Below the pieces are notes generated by a model. That model worked only from the letters and a program-made list of their open reading frames with translations. It ran no database searches and was not told where the DNA came from. A stretch of DNA of 28,474 nucleotides from Candidatus Humimicrobium oleiphilum (GTDB lineage Bacteria; Actinomycetota; Humimicrobiia; Humimicrobiales; Humimicrobiaceae), in assembly GCA_002304935.1 (NCBI GenBank), contig DBPS01000012.1, positions 11,824 to 40,297 on the forward strand, given 5' to 3'. Position numbers and translations under genes: made by a program. Of this stretch, positions 16,377 to 24,144 are shown one piece after another. Within the stretch, counting starts at the first letter, position 1, and each line of letters begins with the position of its first letter.

Positions 16377-17531
16377 TTACAAGCCAAGCATTTCAATAAA
16401 AGCCTCTATCCTGGTTTTTAGCTGGCCATATGATGACTTGCCATATTCTATATCCAGAAAAATTGACGGTATTTTCATCTTATTCAGCTCCTCCTTAACT
16501 GCCGGGAAAGAATAAAGAGTATTATCACAGAACTTAAGACTGGCAAATATAACGCCTTTTATATTATTATCTGAAATTTTTGTTCTCATTTGTTCTAATT
16601 TTAAACTTATGCCTGCCATTCTGTAACAGGCCGGCTTTGAAATATAAGAATAAGCAATGTCATCGAAGATATCATTATTTCCGGACATGGTTTCATTTTG
16701 ATTTACCGATTCAATATCAAAATATCTGTATGTTATGCAAAGATCGCTAGATACCAGTCTTACATTAAGATTTTCAAAGACAGACCAGAAGTTATCATCA
16801 TTTAAGTAATTCCCCACAATCATTATTTCCAGACTGTTTTTATAAAAATTGTTTTCCCTGCTATTATTTTTTATATCAGGTTTTATACTTTTAATATATT
16901 CTTCTAATTCATCATTAAATATTTCTGCCCTGGAATTAAGGGAAATATTTATTATGTTGAAGTAATCACTGCTGGTGACAAGCTGTCTTCCCTCATTTTC
17001 GTATTGATTTTCATATTGCCCTGTAAGCTTCTTTAAAAGCATTCTTTTCCTGTCGATAGCTGTGGTGGAAATTTTTATTCTTTCTGTTTCTTCCGGATCG
17101 ATATTGTTGATTTTGCATAAGAAAGCCCATAATTTTTTAAGATTATCTGCAAAAAAGTCCAGGGAGCTTTTATCAGGCTTGCGGGGAATATCAAGCATGA
17201 ATACAGGGAGTTCTTTTTCGTAATAAGAAACATAATCTTTCAACCTTCTCATGCCGTCGCAGGAAGTTGCAAGAACAAGAGAATCAAATGCACTATTATG
17301 ATGAATCTCTTCCCAAACTGCTTTTACATAAGGGCAGAAATTGATTGGGAAATATTTGTCGGCAAGATTGCTTCCTTTATTACCATAAATCCTATAAGGA
17401 ATAAAACCTGCTGCTGCTATTAATTCTTCCGGGATATAACTGCAGCTGTATCCGGCTATTTTTTTATTACTGCCTGAAGGGCTGCTGCTTTTTATTGAAT
17501 TTTTAAAGAATTCATAAATTTTTGGCATCAT
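16377..17531 (-). CDS. 2-hydroxyacyl-CoA dehydratase subunit D family protein, smaller divergent subunit
   Basis: A second HGD-D family protein of 384 residues, clearly different from its neighbour. The three expected cluster cysteines are Cys66 (FCPYVKAVWEE), Cys91 (ATSCDGMRR) and Cys335 (LKFCDNTL). The ending IEYGKSSYGQLKTRIEAFIE is the family C-terminus. It most likely forms the heterodimer partner of the 425-residue subunit. The middle (residues 140-300) is long, Asn-rich and poorly conserved in appearance. ATG codons at 17531 and 17528 are adjacent and either may be used; only a weak AAGAAG lies upstream. It is first in the operon, behind a 237-bp divergent region with inverted repeats. 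Confidence 0.86.
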   Translation of the reverse strand: MMPKIYEFFKNSIKSSSPSGSNKKIAGYSCSYIPEELIAAAGFIPYRIYGNKGSNLADKYFPINFCPYVKAVWEEIHHNSAFDSLVLATSCDGMRRLKDYVSYYEKELPVFMLDIPRKPDKSSLDFFADNLKKLWAFLCKINNIDPEETERIKISTTAIDRKRMLLKKLTGQYENQYENEGRQLVTSSDYFNIINISLNSRAEIFNDELEEYIKSIKPDIKNNSRENNFYKNSLEIMIVGNYLNDDNFWSVFENLNVRLVSSDLCITYRYFDIESVNQNETMSGNNDIFDDIAYSYISKPACYRMAGISLKLEQMRTKISDNNIKGVIFASLKFCDNTLYSFPAVKEELNKMKIPSIFLDIEYGKSSYGQLKTRIEAFIEMLGL

Positions 17532-17570
17532 AACAAGTATCTTCTTTATTTTTAAGACAAATAGAAATCT

Positions 17571-17584
17571 GTTTATTTATAAAC
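17571..17584. repeat. 14-bp palindrome upstream of the dehydratase operon
   Basis: GTTTATTTATAAAC is a perfect 6-2-6 inverted repeat centred about 46 bp upstream of the first dehydratase gene, in the divergent region. Its position fits an operator or promoter-proximal site, but AT-rich palindromes arise easily by chance in this genome. Confidence 0.35.
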
Positions 17585-17628
17585 TATTAGATATTAAAAT
17601 AAATTTAATTTTTTGCATATGATTCAGC

Positions 17629-17667
17629 GACTGTTTTAATAAAATATGCATTTTTTTTAAATCAGTC
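17629..17667. repeat. 39-nt imperfect inverted repeat in divergent region
   Basis: Outer arms GACTG (17629-17633) and CAGTC (17663-17667) pair. Inner arms then add 5 and 4 more pairs with only two single mismatches, giving 14 pairs around an ATATGCAT-containing centre. It lies between the dehydratase operon (leftward) and the histidine phosphatase gene (rightward). No T-run follows on either strand, so it looks more like an operator or a transcript hairpin than a terminator. Confidence 0.5.
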
Positions 17668-17681
17668 AATAAATTTAGATG

Positions 17682-17728
17682 TTTATATTGATTTTAAGTT
17701 TCAAAAAATTTAAATTTATCAATATAGA
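17682..17728. repeat. Spaced 11-bp inverted repeat upstream of the histidine phosphatase gene
   Basis: Arms 17682-17692 (TTTATATTGAT) and 17718-17728 (ATCAATATAGA) pair over 11 positions with one G-T wobble, separated by 25 nt. The right arm ends 40 bp before the phosphatase ATG. It could be an RNA hairpin or a protein-binding site; AT-rich composition weakens the call. Confidence 0.4.
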
Positions 17729-17768
17729 GTTTATAGATTAATTTAAATATAAAAGTTTTGGAGAAAAA

Positions 17769-18446
17769 ATGGGTTTTAAGCTATTTCTTGTAAGACATGG
17801 AAAGACCAAATGGAATATTGAAGGCCGATATCAGGGAATTACAAATACAAATCTTACTTATGAAGGAGTTCAGCAGGCAAAACAGGCAGCTGTATACCTT
17901 TCAAAAGTGAAATTTTCAGGCATATATGCAAGTCCTCTGGGCAGAGCTGTTGAAACTGCTGAAGCTTTTAAAAAAGTTTTGAAAAAAGGATATGTAATAA
18001 GAGAAAACTTAAAAGAAATAAATTTTGGTAAATGGGAAGGACTTAAATTTGATGAGATTAATGAAAAGTATAATTCTGATTACCAGAACTGGTTAAAAGA
18101 TCCTTACTCAAATCCTCCCACAGACGGAGAAAGTTTTGTAAGTCTTACAAAAAGAGCTCTTATTGAACTCAGAAGGATATTTGAGGAAAATCCGGATAAT
18201 TCAAACATACTGATAATTTCCCATGGCGGATTAATTGTTTCATTGCTCGTTTACTGGTTAAAAATACCTCCGGAAAAATGGAGTTCGATTATTCAAAGTC
18301 ATGGAGCCATAAATATTGTTTATCTTGATAAAAATTTTACTTATATATCCCAGATAAATTTTACCGGACATCTTTATAAATATTATAACGATAATTCTGA
18401 TAATGTGATTAAAAAGTACACAGAAATCAGAGAAAAAGAAGAATAA
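17769..18446 (+). CDS. Histidine phosphatase / phosphoglycerate mutase-like protein
   Basis: A 225-residue member of histidine phosphatase branch 1. The catalytic phosphate acceptor is His10 in LVRHGKTKWN, Arg59 lies in ASPLGRAVETA, and the second catalytic His152 is in IISHGG. Residues LKEINFGKWEG (about 81-91) match the conserved acidic loop. The family covers cofactor-dependent phosphoglycerate mutases and broad phosphatases such as CobC (alpha-ribazole phosphatase) and PhoE/GpmB types. No cobalamin genes are near, so the substrate is open. TTTTGGAG lies 6 bases before ATG. It is upstream of the rpsF promoter and probably a separate transcription unit. Confidence 0.92.
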   Translation: MGFKLFLVRHGKTKWNIEGRYQGITNTNLTYEGVQQAKQAAVYLSKVKFSGIYASPLGRAVETAEAFKKVLKKGYVIRENLKEINFGKWEGLKFDEINEKYNSDYQNWLKDPYSNPPTDGESFVSLTKRALIELRRIFEENPDNSNILIISHGGLIVSLLVYWLKIPPEKWSSIIQSHGAINIVYLDKNFTYISQINFTGHLYKYYNDNSDNVIKKYTEIREKEE

Positions 18447-18471
18447 TACAAATCATTAAAATATAAAGATG

Positions 18472-18498
18472 TTGCCATAATCAAATAAATGTTATAAT
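18472..18498 (+). promoter_or_regulatory. Promoter of the rpsF-ssb-rpsR operon (extended -10)
   Basis: TTGCCA at 18472-18477 (5 of 6 to TTGACA), a 15-nt spacer and TATAAT at 18493-18498. TG at 18490-18491 makes a perfect extended -10 (TGTTATAAT). The short spacer is tolerable with an extended -10. Predicted start near 18505 would give a leader of about 115 nt before rpsF. Confidence 0.7.
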
Positions 18499-18504
18499 AT
18501 CGTC

Positions 18505-18615
18505 ATTCGGTATTTTATTGTTTAGCTTAGGTTTGAAAAACTTAATATGAAGCAATGGTACCTTTTGCCCTGATTTTAACAGGGCCTAATATATTATTAT
18601 TAGTCCATAGGAGGT
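18505..18615 (+). promoter_or_regulatory. Structured 5' leader of the rpsF operon, possible autoregulatory site
   Basis: Between the promoter and the Shine-Dalgarno are three possible hairpins. One is at 18527-18545 (8 pairs including a G-T, 3-nt loop). One is at 18567-18585 (GCCCTG/CAGGGC, 7-nt loop). One is at 18586-18603 (CTAATA/TATTAG), ending 5 bases before AGGAGG. rpsF leaders in many bacteria bind the S6:S18 complex. I did not find the CCG trinucleotide I associate with that motif, so this may be a divergent or different regulator. No T-run follows the GC-rich hairpin, so it is not an ordinary terminator. Confidence 0.45.
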
Positions 18616-18621
18616 ATGAGT

Positions 18622-18921
18622 TTGAGAGATTATGAAATCATGGTAGTTTTTGATGCCAGCCTGGATGAGGAAGCAATCGAAAAAGAATACCATAAAATCA
18701 CTTCAATTATTGAAAAAGGCAAGGGAACAGTTTCTGATTCAGTTAAATGGGGGAATAGAAAACTTGCCTATCCGATCAAACATCAGGAAAACGGATATTA
18801 CTACATCATTAATTTTAATGCTGATGAAAAAATCATTAATGAAATCGACAGAGTAAATAAGATTAATGATAATATCTTAAGACATCTGATTGTAAAAAAA
18901 GAAAACGATTTGAAAGAATAG
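18622..18921 (+). CDS. rpsF: 30S ribosomal protein S6
   Basis: S6 of 99 residues, a primary component of the 30S platform that pairs with S18. The start is TTG at 18622: AGGAGG ends at 18614, 7 bases before this TTG but only 1 base before the in-frame ATG at 18616. The resulting MRDYEIMVVFDAS matches the usual S6 beginning MRxYE. The body shows the family pattern GNRKLAYPIKHQENGYYYIINF and ends with ILRHLIVKKEND. It is first in the operon, with ssb 34 bp downstream. Confidence 0.97.
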   Translation: MRDYEIMVVFDASLDEEAIEKEYHKITSIIEKGKGTVSDSVKWGNRKLAYPIKHQENGYYYIINFNADEKIINEIDRVNKINDNILRHLIVKKENDLKE

Positions 18922-18955
18922 AATTCTTCCAATAAAAAAATAAAAAGGTGAAACT

Positions 18956-19408
18956 ATGTCTTTAAATCCATTTTTTATGCTACTTAGTGGTAATTTAACC
19001 AGAGATCCGGATCTTAGATTTACTCCTTCAGGCAGTGCTGTTGCAACTTTTAATATTGCAGTGAACAGAAATTATCAGGATAAAAAAACAATGGAGTGGG
19101 TTGAGAATACTGATTTCTACAGAATTATAACCTGGTACAAACTTGCAGAAAATTGTGCCGAGAGCCTTAAGAAAGGTGACAGAGTTGTGGTTGTTGGCCG
19201 CAAATTGTCAGCAAGCGCTTATGAGAAAGACGGTGAACAAAGAGCGACTATGGAGCTGACTGCCAATATTGTCGCGCCCAGTCTGGAATATGCTTCCTGT
19301 GAAATAAAGAAAAATGCAAAAGGTGATTATTCGGGAGAATATCAGGGCACAAAGACAGATAGCGGGGAAGATGATATTGATTTTACAGCTGAAGATATTC
19401 CCTTTTAA
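18956..19408 (+). CDS. ssb: Single-stranded DNA-binding protein
   Basis: SSB of 150 residues, which coats single-stranded DNA in replication and repair. An N-terminal OB fold (about residues 1-112) shows LSGNLTRDPDLRFTPSGSAV, FNIAVNR and DFYRIITWYKLAENC. A disordered middle and the acidic interaction tail DDIDFTAEDIPF follow; the terminal DIPF is the partner-binding tip. AAAAAGGTGAAA precedes the ATG. Its place between rpsF and rpsR is the standard arrangement. Confidence 0.98.
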   Translation: MSLNPFFMLLSGNLTRDPDLRFTPSGSAVATFNIAVNRNYQDKKTMEWVENTDFYRIITWYKLAENCAESLKKGDRVVVVGRKLSASAYEKDGEQRATMELTANIVAPSLEYASCEIKKNAKGDYSGEYQGTKTDSGEDDIDFTAEDIPF

Positions 19409-19454
19409 TCTTTGAAAGACTAAAAATTTAATTTAAAAAGGAGAGAATTTAAAA

Positions 19455-19730
19455 TTGGCTAGAAAAAAAGGAAGAGAAGAAAGAAATTTAAAAGATTCCA
19501 AACAAAATCTTTTGAATTTAAAACAAAGAAAAAGGTATTGTTATTTTTGTAAAGAAAATATTGATAATATCGACTATAAAGATGTATCAATGCTAAGGAA
19601 GTTTGTTTCAGATAAAGGAAAGATAAGACCAAAAAGATCAACAGGCAATTGTGCGCAGCATCAGAGCATGATTGCAAAAGCAATTAAAAGGGCAAGAGAA
19701 ATAGCCCTTATGCCTTATTTTTCAAGATAA
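19455..19730 (+). CDS. rpsR: 30S ribosomal protein S18 (zinc-binding form)
   Basis: S18 of 91 residues starting with TTG (MARKKG), with AAGGAGAG about 10 bases upstream. This is the C+ form: Cys29, Cys32 (CYFC), Cys66 and His69 (GNCAQHQ) make a likely zinc site. KRSTGNCAQHQ and KAIKRAREIALMPY are diagnostic. The basic first 25 residues are an N-terminal extension of the kind seen in several bacterial groups. The next gene begins 10 bp after its stop. Confidence 0.97.
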   Translation: MARKKGREERNLKDSKQNLLNLKQRKRYCYFCKENIDNIDYKDVSMLRKFVSDKGKIRPKRSTGNCAQHQSMIAKAIKRAREIALMPYFSR

Positions 19731-19740
19731 AGGTTTTTAA

Positions 19741-20736
19741 ATGTCGTCCTTTGAAAATATTAATAATTTTAATCAGCCAAAAAGCAATTTGTTCAAAATG
19801 CTTATGTTCTCAGTTCTGGCATTTATTTTACTGGCAATAAGTATATTTGTTCCATTTATAGGCATAATAGGGCTTTCGCTTATTTTGATTCCTTCAGTAA
19901 GAATGATGCTTGAAGGAAGAATATGGGAAAGCATATTATGTTCAGTCACAGGTAGCTCAGTATTATTTTTTTTTGATATAAAAATTCCTTTTTTATTTAT
20001 GGCAATACTTATTTCTGTTTCTTTTATATACAGGTATTGTTTTGCCAGAAATAAAGGACCGCTTTTGACTATTGCTTTATCAGCTATTGTCTTCATAGGT
20101 CTTCTGATAATATTTACTTCTTTTATAACTGTTTTCCAGAACCCGGATTTTATCCCGGATTTTTTTAACAGATATAAAGAAACAATAGCAAATTTTCCAG
20201 ATGATCCCATTGTCCAGGAATATATGAAAACAATGTCAATTTCCAGAGAGCAGATGCAGTCTACCATTACGCAGGCCGGAGGCTTTCTTAATATGATTCC
20301 GTACCTTATTCCCAGCGTTATCATTGTTTATATATTTTTAAGTATTTTTATCAGTTATTACTGGAGCATGGTTATATTCAGAAAAAACGGCATTGTCCTA
20401 AAAGGAATTCCGCTTTTTAAAACATGGGATATCCCATGGTATCTGATTTTTGGTTTTATCTTCGGGCTGATTTTAGTGTTAATACCAAATTTTAATGCAA
20501 GATTTGATTTTTCTCTTGACGCAATCGGAGCAAACCTGCTAATAATTTTTGGTTTATTATATACCGTTATGGGATTTGCGGTATTATGGGGAATTTTTGA
20601 TAATTTTAAGATAGCATATGCATGGCGTATCTTAATAATAATTGCAATCAGTTTTTTTATAATATTACTTATAATAATCCCGATTATCGGGATATTGGAT
20701 ATATGGATTAATTTCAGGAAACTTGAAAGACATTAA
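19741..20736 (+). CDS. DUF2232 (YybS-like) polytopic membrane protein
   Basis: A 331-residue membrane protein with about eight hydrophobic segments. It is recognised mainly by its location between rpsR and rplI and its topology: an N-terminal cluster of four or five segments, an extracytoplasmic loop (PDFIPDFFNRYKETIANFPDD and the following stretch, about 135-175), then a C-terminal cluster ending in IWINFRKLERH. DUF2232 proteins of Bacillus (YybS) sit in the same place. The function is not known. In Bacillus the c-di-AMP phosphodiesterase gene gdpP lies between yybS and rplI; here it is missing and rplI follows after 49 bp. It starts 10 bp after rpsR, so co-transcription is likely. Confidence 0.82.
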   Translation: MSSFENINNFNQPKSNLFKMLMFSVLAFILLAISIFVPFIGIIGLSLILIPSVRMMLEGRIWESILCSVTGSSVLFFFDIKIPFLFMAILISVSFIYRYCFARNKGPLLTIALSAIVFIGLLIIFTSFITVFQNPDFIPDFFNRYKETIANFPDDPIVQEYMKTMSISREQMQSTITQAGGFLNMIPYLIPSVIIVYIFLSIFISYYWSMVIFRKNGIVLKGIPLFKTWDIPWYLIFGFIFGLILVLIPNFNARFDFSLDAIGANLLIIFGLLYTVMGFAVLWGIFDNFKIAYAWRILIIIAISFFIILLIIIPIIGILDIWINFRKLERH

Positions 20737-20785
20737 ATATATTCAGAAAGACGTTTAATCTGTTTATTATGATTAGGAGGAAAAG

Positions 20786-21289
20786 TTGAAAATTATTCTA
20801 ACAAAAGATGTAGATAAGCTTGGCGGTTTCGGTGACATCGTCAATGTTAAAGATGGTTATGCCAAAAATTATCTTATACCAAATGGTTTTGCCATATTTG
20901 CGACTCAGGGCAATATAAAACAATCGGAAATATTAAAGAAGTCCAGAATAAAAGTAGAAGCAAAAAATATTAAAGAAGCAACTGTCATAGCAGAAGAACT
21001 TGAAGGTACAAAGCTCATATTCAAAGTCAAGTCCAGTCCTGAAGGAAAATTATATGGTTCAATAACAAATAAGGATATTGCAGAAAAGATACTATCTTTT
21101 AAAAAGATAGAAATAGATAAAAAGAAAATCGAGCTTGAAGATTCATTAAAGGAAACAGGTACTTATGATATAGAAATAAAGCTCTATAAAGATATAAAAT
21201 GCAATGTTACTGTTTCAGTAGAAGCAGACAAGAAACAGGCTGAGAGCGAAGAATCTGAACCGGTAGCTGAAGAGGCTGCATCTGAATAA
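20786..21289 (+). CDS. rplI: 50S ribosomal protein L9
   Basis: L9 of 167 residues starting with TTG, 5 bases after a perfect AGGAGG. The N-domain shows MKIILTKDVDKLGGFGDIVNVKDGYAKNYLIPNGFA-type sequence, with the signature G-x-x-G-D-I-V-x-V-K-x-G-Y-A-x-N-x-L-I-P at about 13-32. The long central helix and the C-domain (KLYGSITNKDIAEKI) follow. It is about 18 residues longer than the common 148-150 because of an acidic Ala/Glu-rich tail (EEAASE ending). L9 binds 23S rRNA near the L1 stalk and affects frame maintenance. Confidence 0.97.
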   Translation: MKIILTKDVDKLGGFGDIVNVKDGYAKNYLIPNGFAIFATQGNIKQSEILKKSRIKVEAKNIKEATVIAEELEGTKLIFKVKSSPEGKLYGSITNKDIAEKILSFKKIEIDKKKIELEDSLKETGTYDIEIKLYKDIKCNVTVSVEADKKQAESEESEPVAEEAASE

Positions 21290-21354
21290 TATTTTTTATT
21301 TTTTAATATCTGGTTTTATCCGGGAAAATATTTTAATTTTTTAAATAATTTAAC

Positions 21355-22752
21355 ATGAAGAAAGTAAGTACTCTTAAAGAGACATTAAATACTGGAAAAT
21401 TGGAAAGAATTCCTCCATATAACCTGGAAGCCGAAGAATCTCTGATAGGTTCCATGCTTATTTCAAAGGAAGCTATCAGTGAAGTGATTGAAATTGTAAA
21501 AGAAGATGATTTTTACCGGACTTCCAATATAGAGATTTTTAAGGGTATCAAAGAGCTTTATGCAAAAGGAGAACCTGTGGACCCTATAACTCTGGCAGAT
21601 TATTTAAAAAAAAAGAATCTGCTTGAAGAAGTAGGAGGAAGAACATTTATTCATTCACTCATCTCAAATATTCCCCTTGCTTCAAATGCTGTTTATTATG
21701 CCGAGATAGTAAAGCACAATTCGATTTTAAGAAAGCTTATATATGCAGCTACGGATATAGCAAGGATGGGATATGAAATACCTGAAGATCTGGCTTCCAC
21801 AGTTGACAAAGCACAACAGCTTATTTTCTCAGTTTCCCAGGATCTGAGTTATAATTCAAAGAATAGTCTTATTTCTGAAATAAAAGAAGTACTTACCGAA
21901 GTATATGACCAGACCGTAGTGCTGTCAGAAAAAAAATCTCCTGTCACAGGTGTTTCGACAGGATATACAGACCTTGATAAAATCACTTCAGGACTTCAGA
22001 ATTCTGATTTGATAATAGTTGCTGCAAGACCGGGCATGGGCAAGACTTCGCTTGCTTTATGTATTTCAAGAAATGCCGGCTTGAAAGAAGAAGCTCCTGT
22101 AGTAATATTTTCTCTCGAAATGTCCAAACAACAGATTGCACAAAGATTATTATGTTCTGAATCAAGAATAGATCTTCAGAGAATAAGATCGGGCGATATA
22201 AGAGAGCACGAATGGCCAAAACTTGGTTTTGCAATTGAAAAATTATCCAAAACAAAAATATTCATTGATGATACAGCATTTTTATCAATAATGGATCTGA
22301 GATCCAGGGCAAGAATGCTTGTAAGCAAATATGGAGCCAGATTAATAATAGTTGATTATCTTCAGCTTATGAATTCCGGGCTGAATTTCAGGGAAAACAG
22401 GGTACTCGAAATATCGGAGATATCAAGAAATCTGAAAAGTCTTGCCAGGGAGCTGAAAATACCTATTCTGGCAGTTTCACAACTGTCCCGTGAAGTTGAA
22501 AAGAGAGATAATAAAAGACCTGTTCTTGCCGATCTTAGAGAATCAGGAGCGATTGAACAGGATGCAGACCTTGTAATGTTTATTTACAGAGATGAGTACT
22601 ATGATGAGAACAGTAAAGAAGCCGGAACAGCTGAAGTGATTATAGCAAAGCATAGAAACGGTCCGACCGGTAAAATAAATCTGAGATTCTCCAAAGAATA
22701 TGCACTTTTTTCAAATCTTGACAAAGTTCACGCTGAAGAAACCAGCGTATAA
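21355..22752 (+). CDS. dnaB: Replicative DNA helicase
   Basis: DnaB of 465 residues, the hexameric 5'-3' replication fork helicase. The N-terminal domain (about 15-165) begins PPYNLEAEESLIGSML. The RecA-like domain has Walker A RPGMGKTS (225-232), FSLEMSKQQIAQRL, Walker B LIIVDYLQLM, and the late block KHRNGPTGKINLRF with the conserved arginine. No intein is present. No clear Shine-Dalgarno is visible before the ATG at 21355, so the start is less sure than the frame. The first 15 residues are non-conserved and may be shorter in reality. It follows rplI by 65 bp. Confidence 0.97.
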   Translation: MKKVSTLKETLNTGKLERIPPYNLEAEESLIGSMLISKEAISEVIEIVKEDDFYRTSNIEIFKGIKELYAKGEPVDPITLADYLKKKNLLEEVGGRTFIHSLISNIPLASNAVYYAEIVKHNSILRKLIYAATDIARMGYEIPEDLASTVDKAQQLIFSVSQDLSYNSKNSLISEIKEVLTEVYDQTVVLSEKKSPVTGVSTGYTDLDKITSGLQNSDLIIVAARPGMGKTSLALCISRNAGLKEEAPVVIFSLEMSKQQIAQRLLCSESRIDLQRIRSGDIREHEWPKLGFAIEKLSKTKIFIDDTAFLSIMDLRSRARMLVSKYGARLIIVDYLQLMNSGLNFRENRVLEISEISRNLKSLARELKIPILAVSQLSREVEKRDNKRPVLADLRESGAIEQDADLVMFIYRDEYYDENSKEAGTAEVIIAKHRNGPTGKINLRFSKEYALFSNLDKVHAEETSV

Positions 22753-22825
22753 TTTTATCAGGATTGTTTTAATAAATATATCAGTAACTTATTATGACTG
22801 ATTCAGAACAAGAGGTATTTTTAAA

Positions 22826-24130
22826 ATGTCTAATATCGTTTTAATAGGCGCACAATGGGGCGATGAGGGTAAAGGAAGAATAACCGACCTTTTATCAAGC
22901 AGAGTGGAAATGGTTGTAAGATTTCAGGGTGGTGATAATGCAGGCCATACTGTTATCCTTGATAAAAATGAATTCAAACTTCATCTTGTCCCATCCGGGA
23001 TACTAAATCCCAATGCAATTTGCGTAATAGGCAATGGTGTTGTAGTAAATCCGATGACACTTATAAATGAATTAAAGGACCTTGAAAGTAAACAAATTAA
23101 AACCGATAATTTAAGAATAAGCTCAAACTGTCATTTGATAATGCCTTATCATATAGCGCTTGACAGCGCTACTGAAAACAGCCTGGGTCCTTTAAAAATA
23201 GGGACAACCAGAAAAGGAATAGGGCCAGCTTATGCTGATAAAGCCAGCAGGTTCGGCATAAGAATGTGTGATCTTGAAAATCCTGAAATATTTAAGCAGA
23301 AGTTAATCAATATACTTAAGATCAAAAATGCTATTCTTGAAAAAGTATACTCTTCAGAAACATTTGAGGTCGAAGATATTTTTAACAGCTATATGAAATA
23401 TGCTGAAATTTTAAAAAAATATGTTGTAGACACTGCTTTTCTTGTTAATGAAGCTATCGATGAAGGTAAGAGCATATTGTTTGAAGGCGCACAGGGAACT
23501 TTGCTCGATATTGATCATGGTACTTATCCATATGTAACTTCGTCCTCAACTACGTCCGGCGGTGTTTTTACCGGCTCGGGAATAGGTCCAAAAAGAATAA
23601 ATAATGTGATTGGTATAACCAAGGCATACTGCACCAGGGTGGGAGAAGGAGTATTTCCTACTGAATTATTTGATAAAGATGGAGATTATATGCGCCAGAG
23701 AGGGAATGAATATGGTACAACAACCGGAAGGGCAAGAAGATGCGGCTGGTTTGACTGTGTGATAATAAGGTATGCAAAAATGATTAATAATCTTGATAGC
23801 ATGGCAATAACAAAGCTGGACGTGCTTACCGGTTTGGAAAAAATAAAGATATGCACCAGCTATAATATGGATGGAAAAATATATGATAATGTCACACCGA
23901 ACTGTGCTACTTTGCAAAAAAGCAAACCTATCTATATTGAAGCAGCTGGCTGGGAAGAAGACATATCTGATATTAAAGATTTTGACAAGCTTCCCGGTAA
24001 TGCAAAAAAATATATTAATATTCTTGAAGAACTTTTAAATATTCCGGCTTCAATGATAAGTATCGGTCCTGACAGGCATCAGATAATTGTCAAGGATAAT
24101 AATTTAAAAAGTTTTTTAAAAATGGGCTGA
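22826..24130 (+). CDS. purA: Adenylosuccinate synthetase
   Basis: PurA of 434 residues, which joins IMP and aspartate using GTP in AMP synthesis. The catalytic P-loop is GDEGKG (12-17), IMP binding is at GGDNAGHT (about 35-42), the aspartate loop is GTTTGRARRCGWFD, and the GTP-base motif is TKLDVL. The length is normal. AAGAGG lies about 9 bases before the ATG. purD starts 14 bp after its stop, so the two are in one operon. Confidence 0.98.
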   Translation: MSNIVLIGAQWGDEGKGRITDLLSSRVEMVVRFQGGDNAGHTVILDKNEFKLHLVPSGILNPNAICVIGNGVVVNPMTLINELKDLESKQIKTDNLRISSNCHLIMPYHIALDSATENSLGPLKIGTTRKGIGPAYADKASRFGIRMCDLENPEIFKQKLINILKIKNAILEKVYSSETFEVEDIFNSYMKYAEILKKYVVDTAFLVNEAIDEGKSILFEGAQGTLLDIDHGTYPYVTSSSTTSGGVFTGSGIGPKRINNVIGITKAYCTRVGEGVFPTELFDKDGDYMRQRGNEYGTTTGRARRCGWFDCVIIRYAKMINNLDSMAITKLDVLTGLEKIKICTSYNMDGKIYDNVTPNCATLQKSKPIYIEAAGWEEDISDIKDFDKLPGNAKKYINILEELLNIPASMISIGPDRHQIIVKDNNLKSFLKMG

Positions 24131-24144
24131 ACCAAGAGGATTCC

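Noticed and set aside
19773..20324. 183-residue minus-strand open frame opposite the DUF2232 gene
   Set aside because: It is a shadow of a hydrophobic gene in AT-rich DNA; the plus-strand frame fits the operon, topology and spacing.
22780..22802. 6-bp inverted repeat ATCAGT/ACTGAT between dnaB and purA
   Set aside because: Short stem, 11-nt loop and no T-tract; not enough for a terminator or operator.
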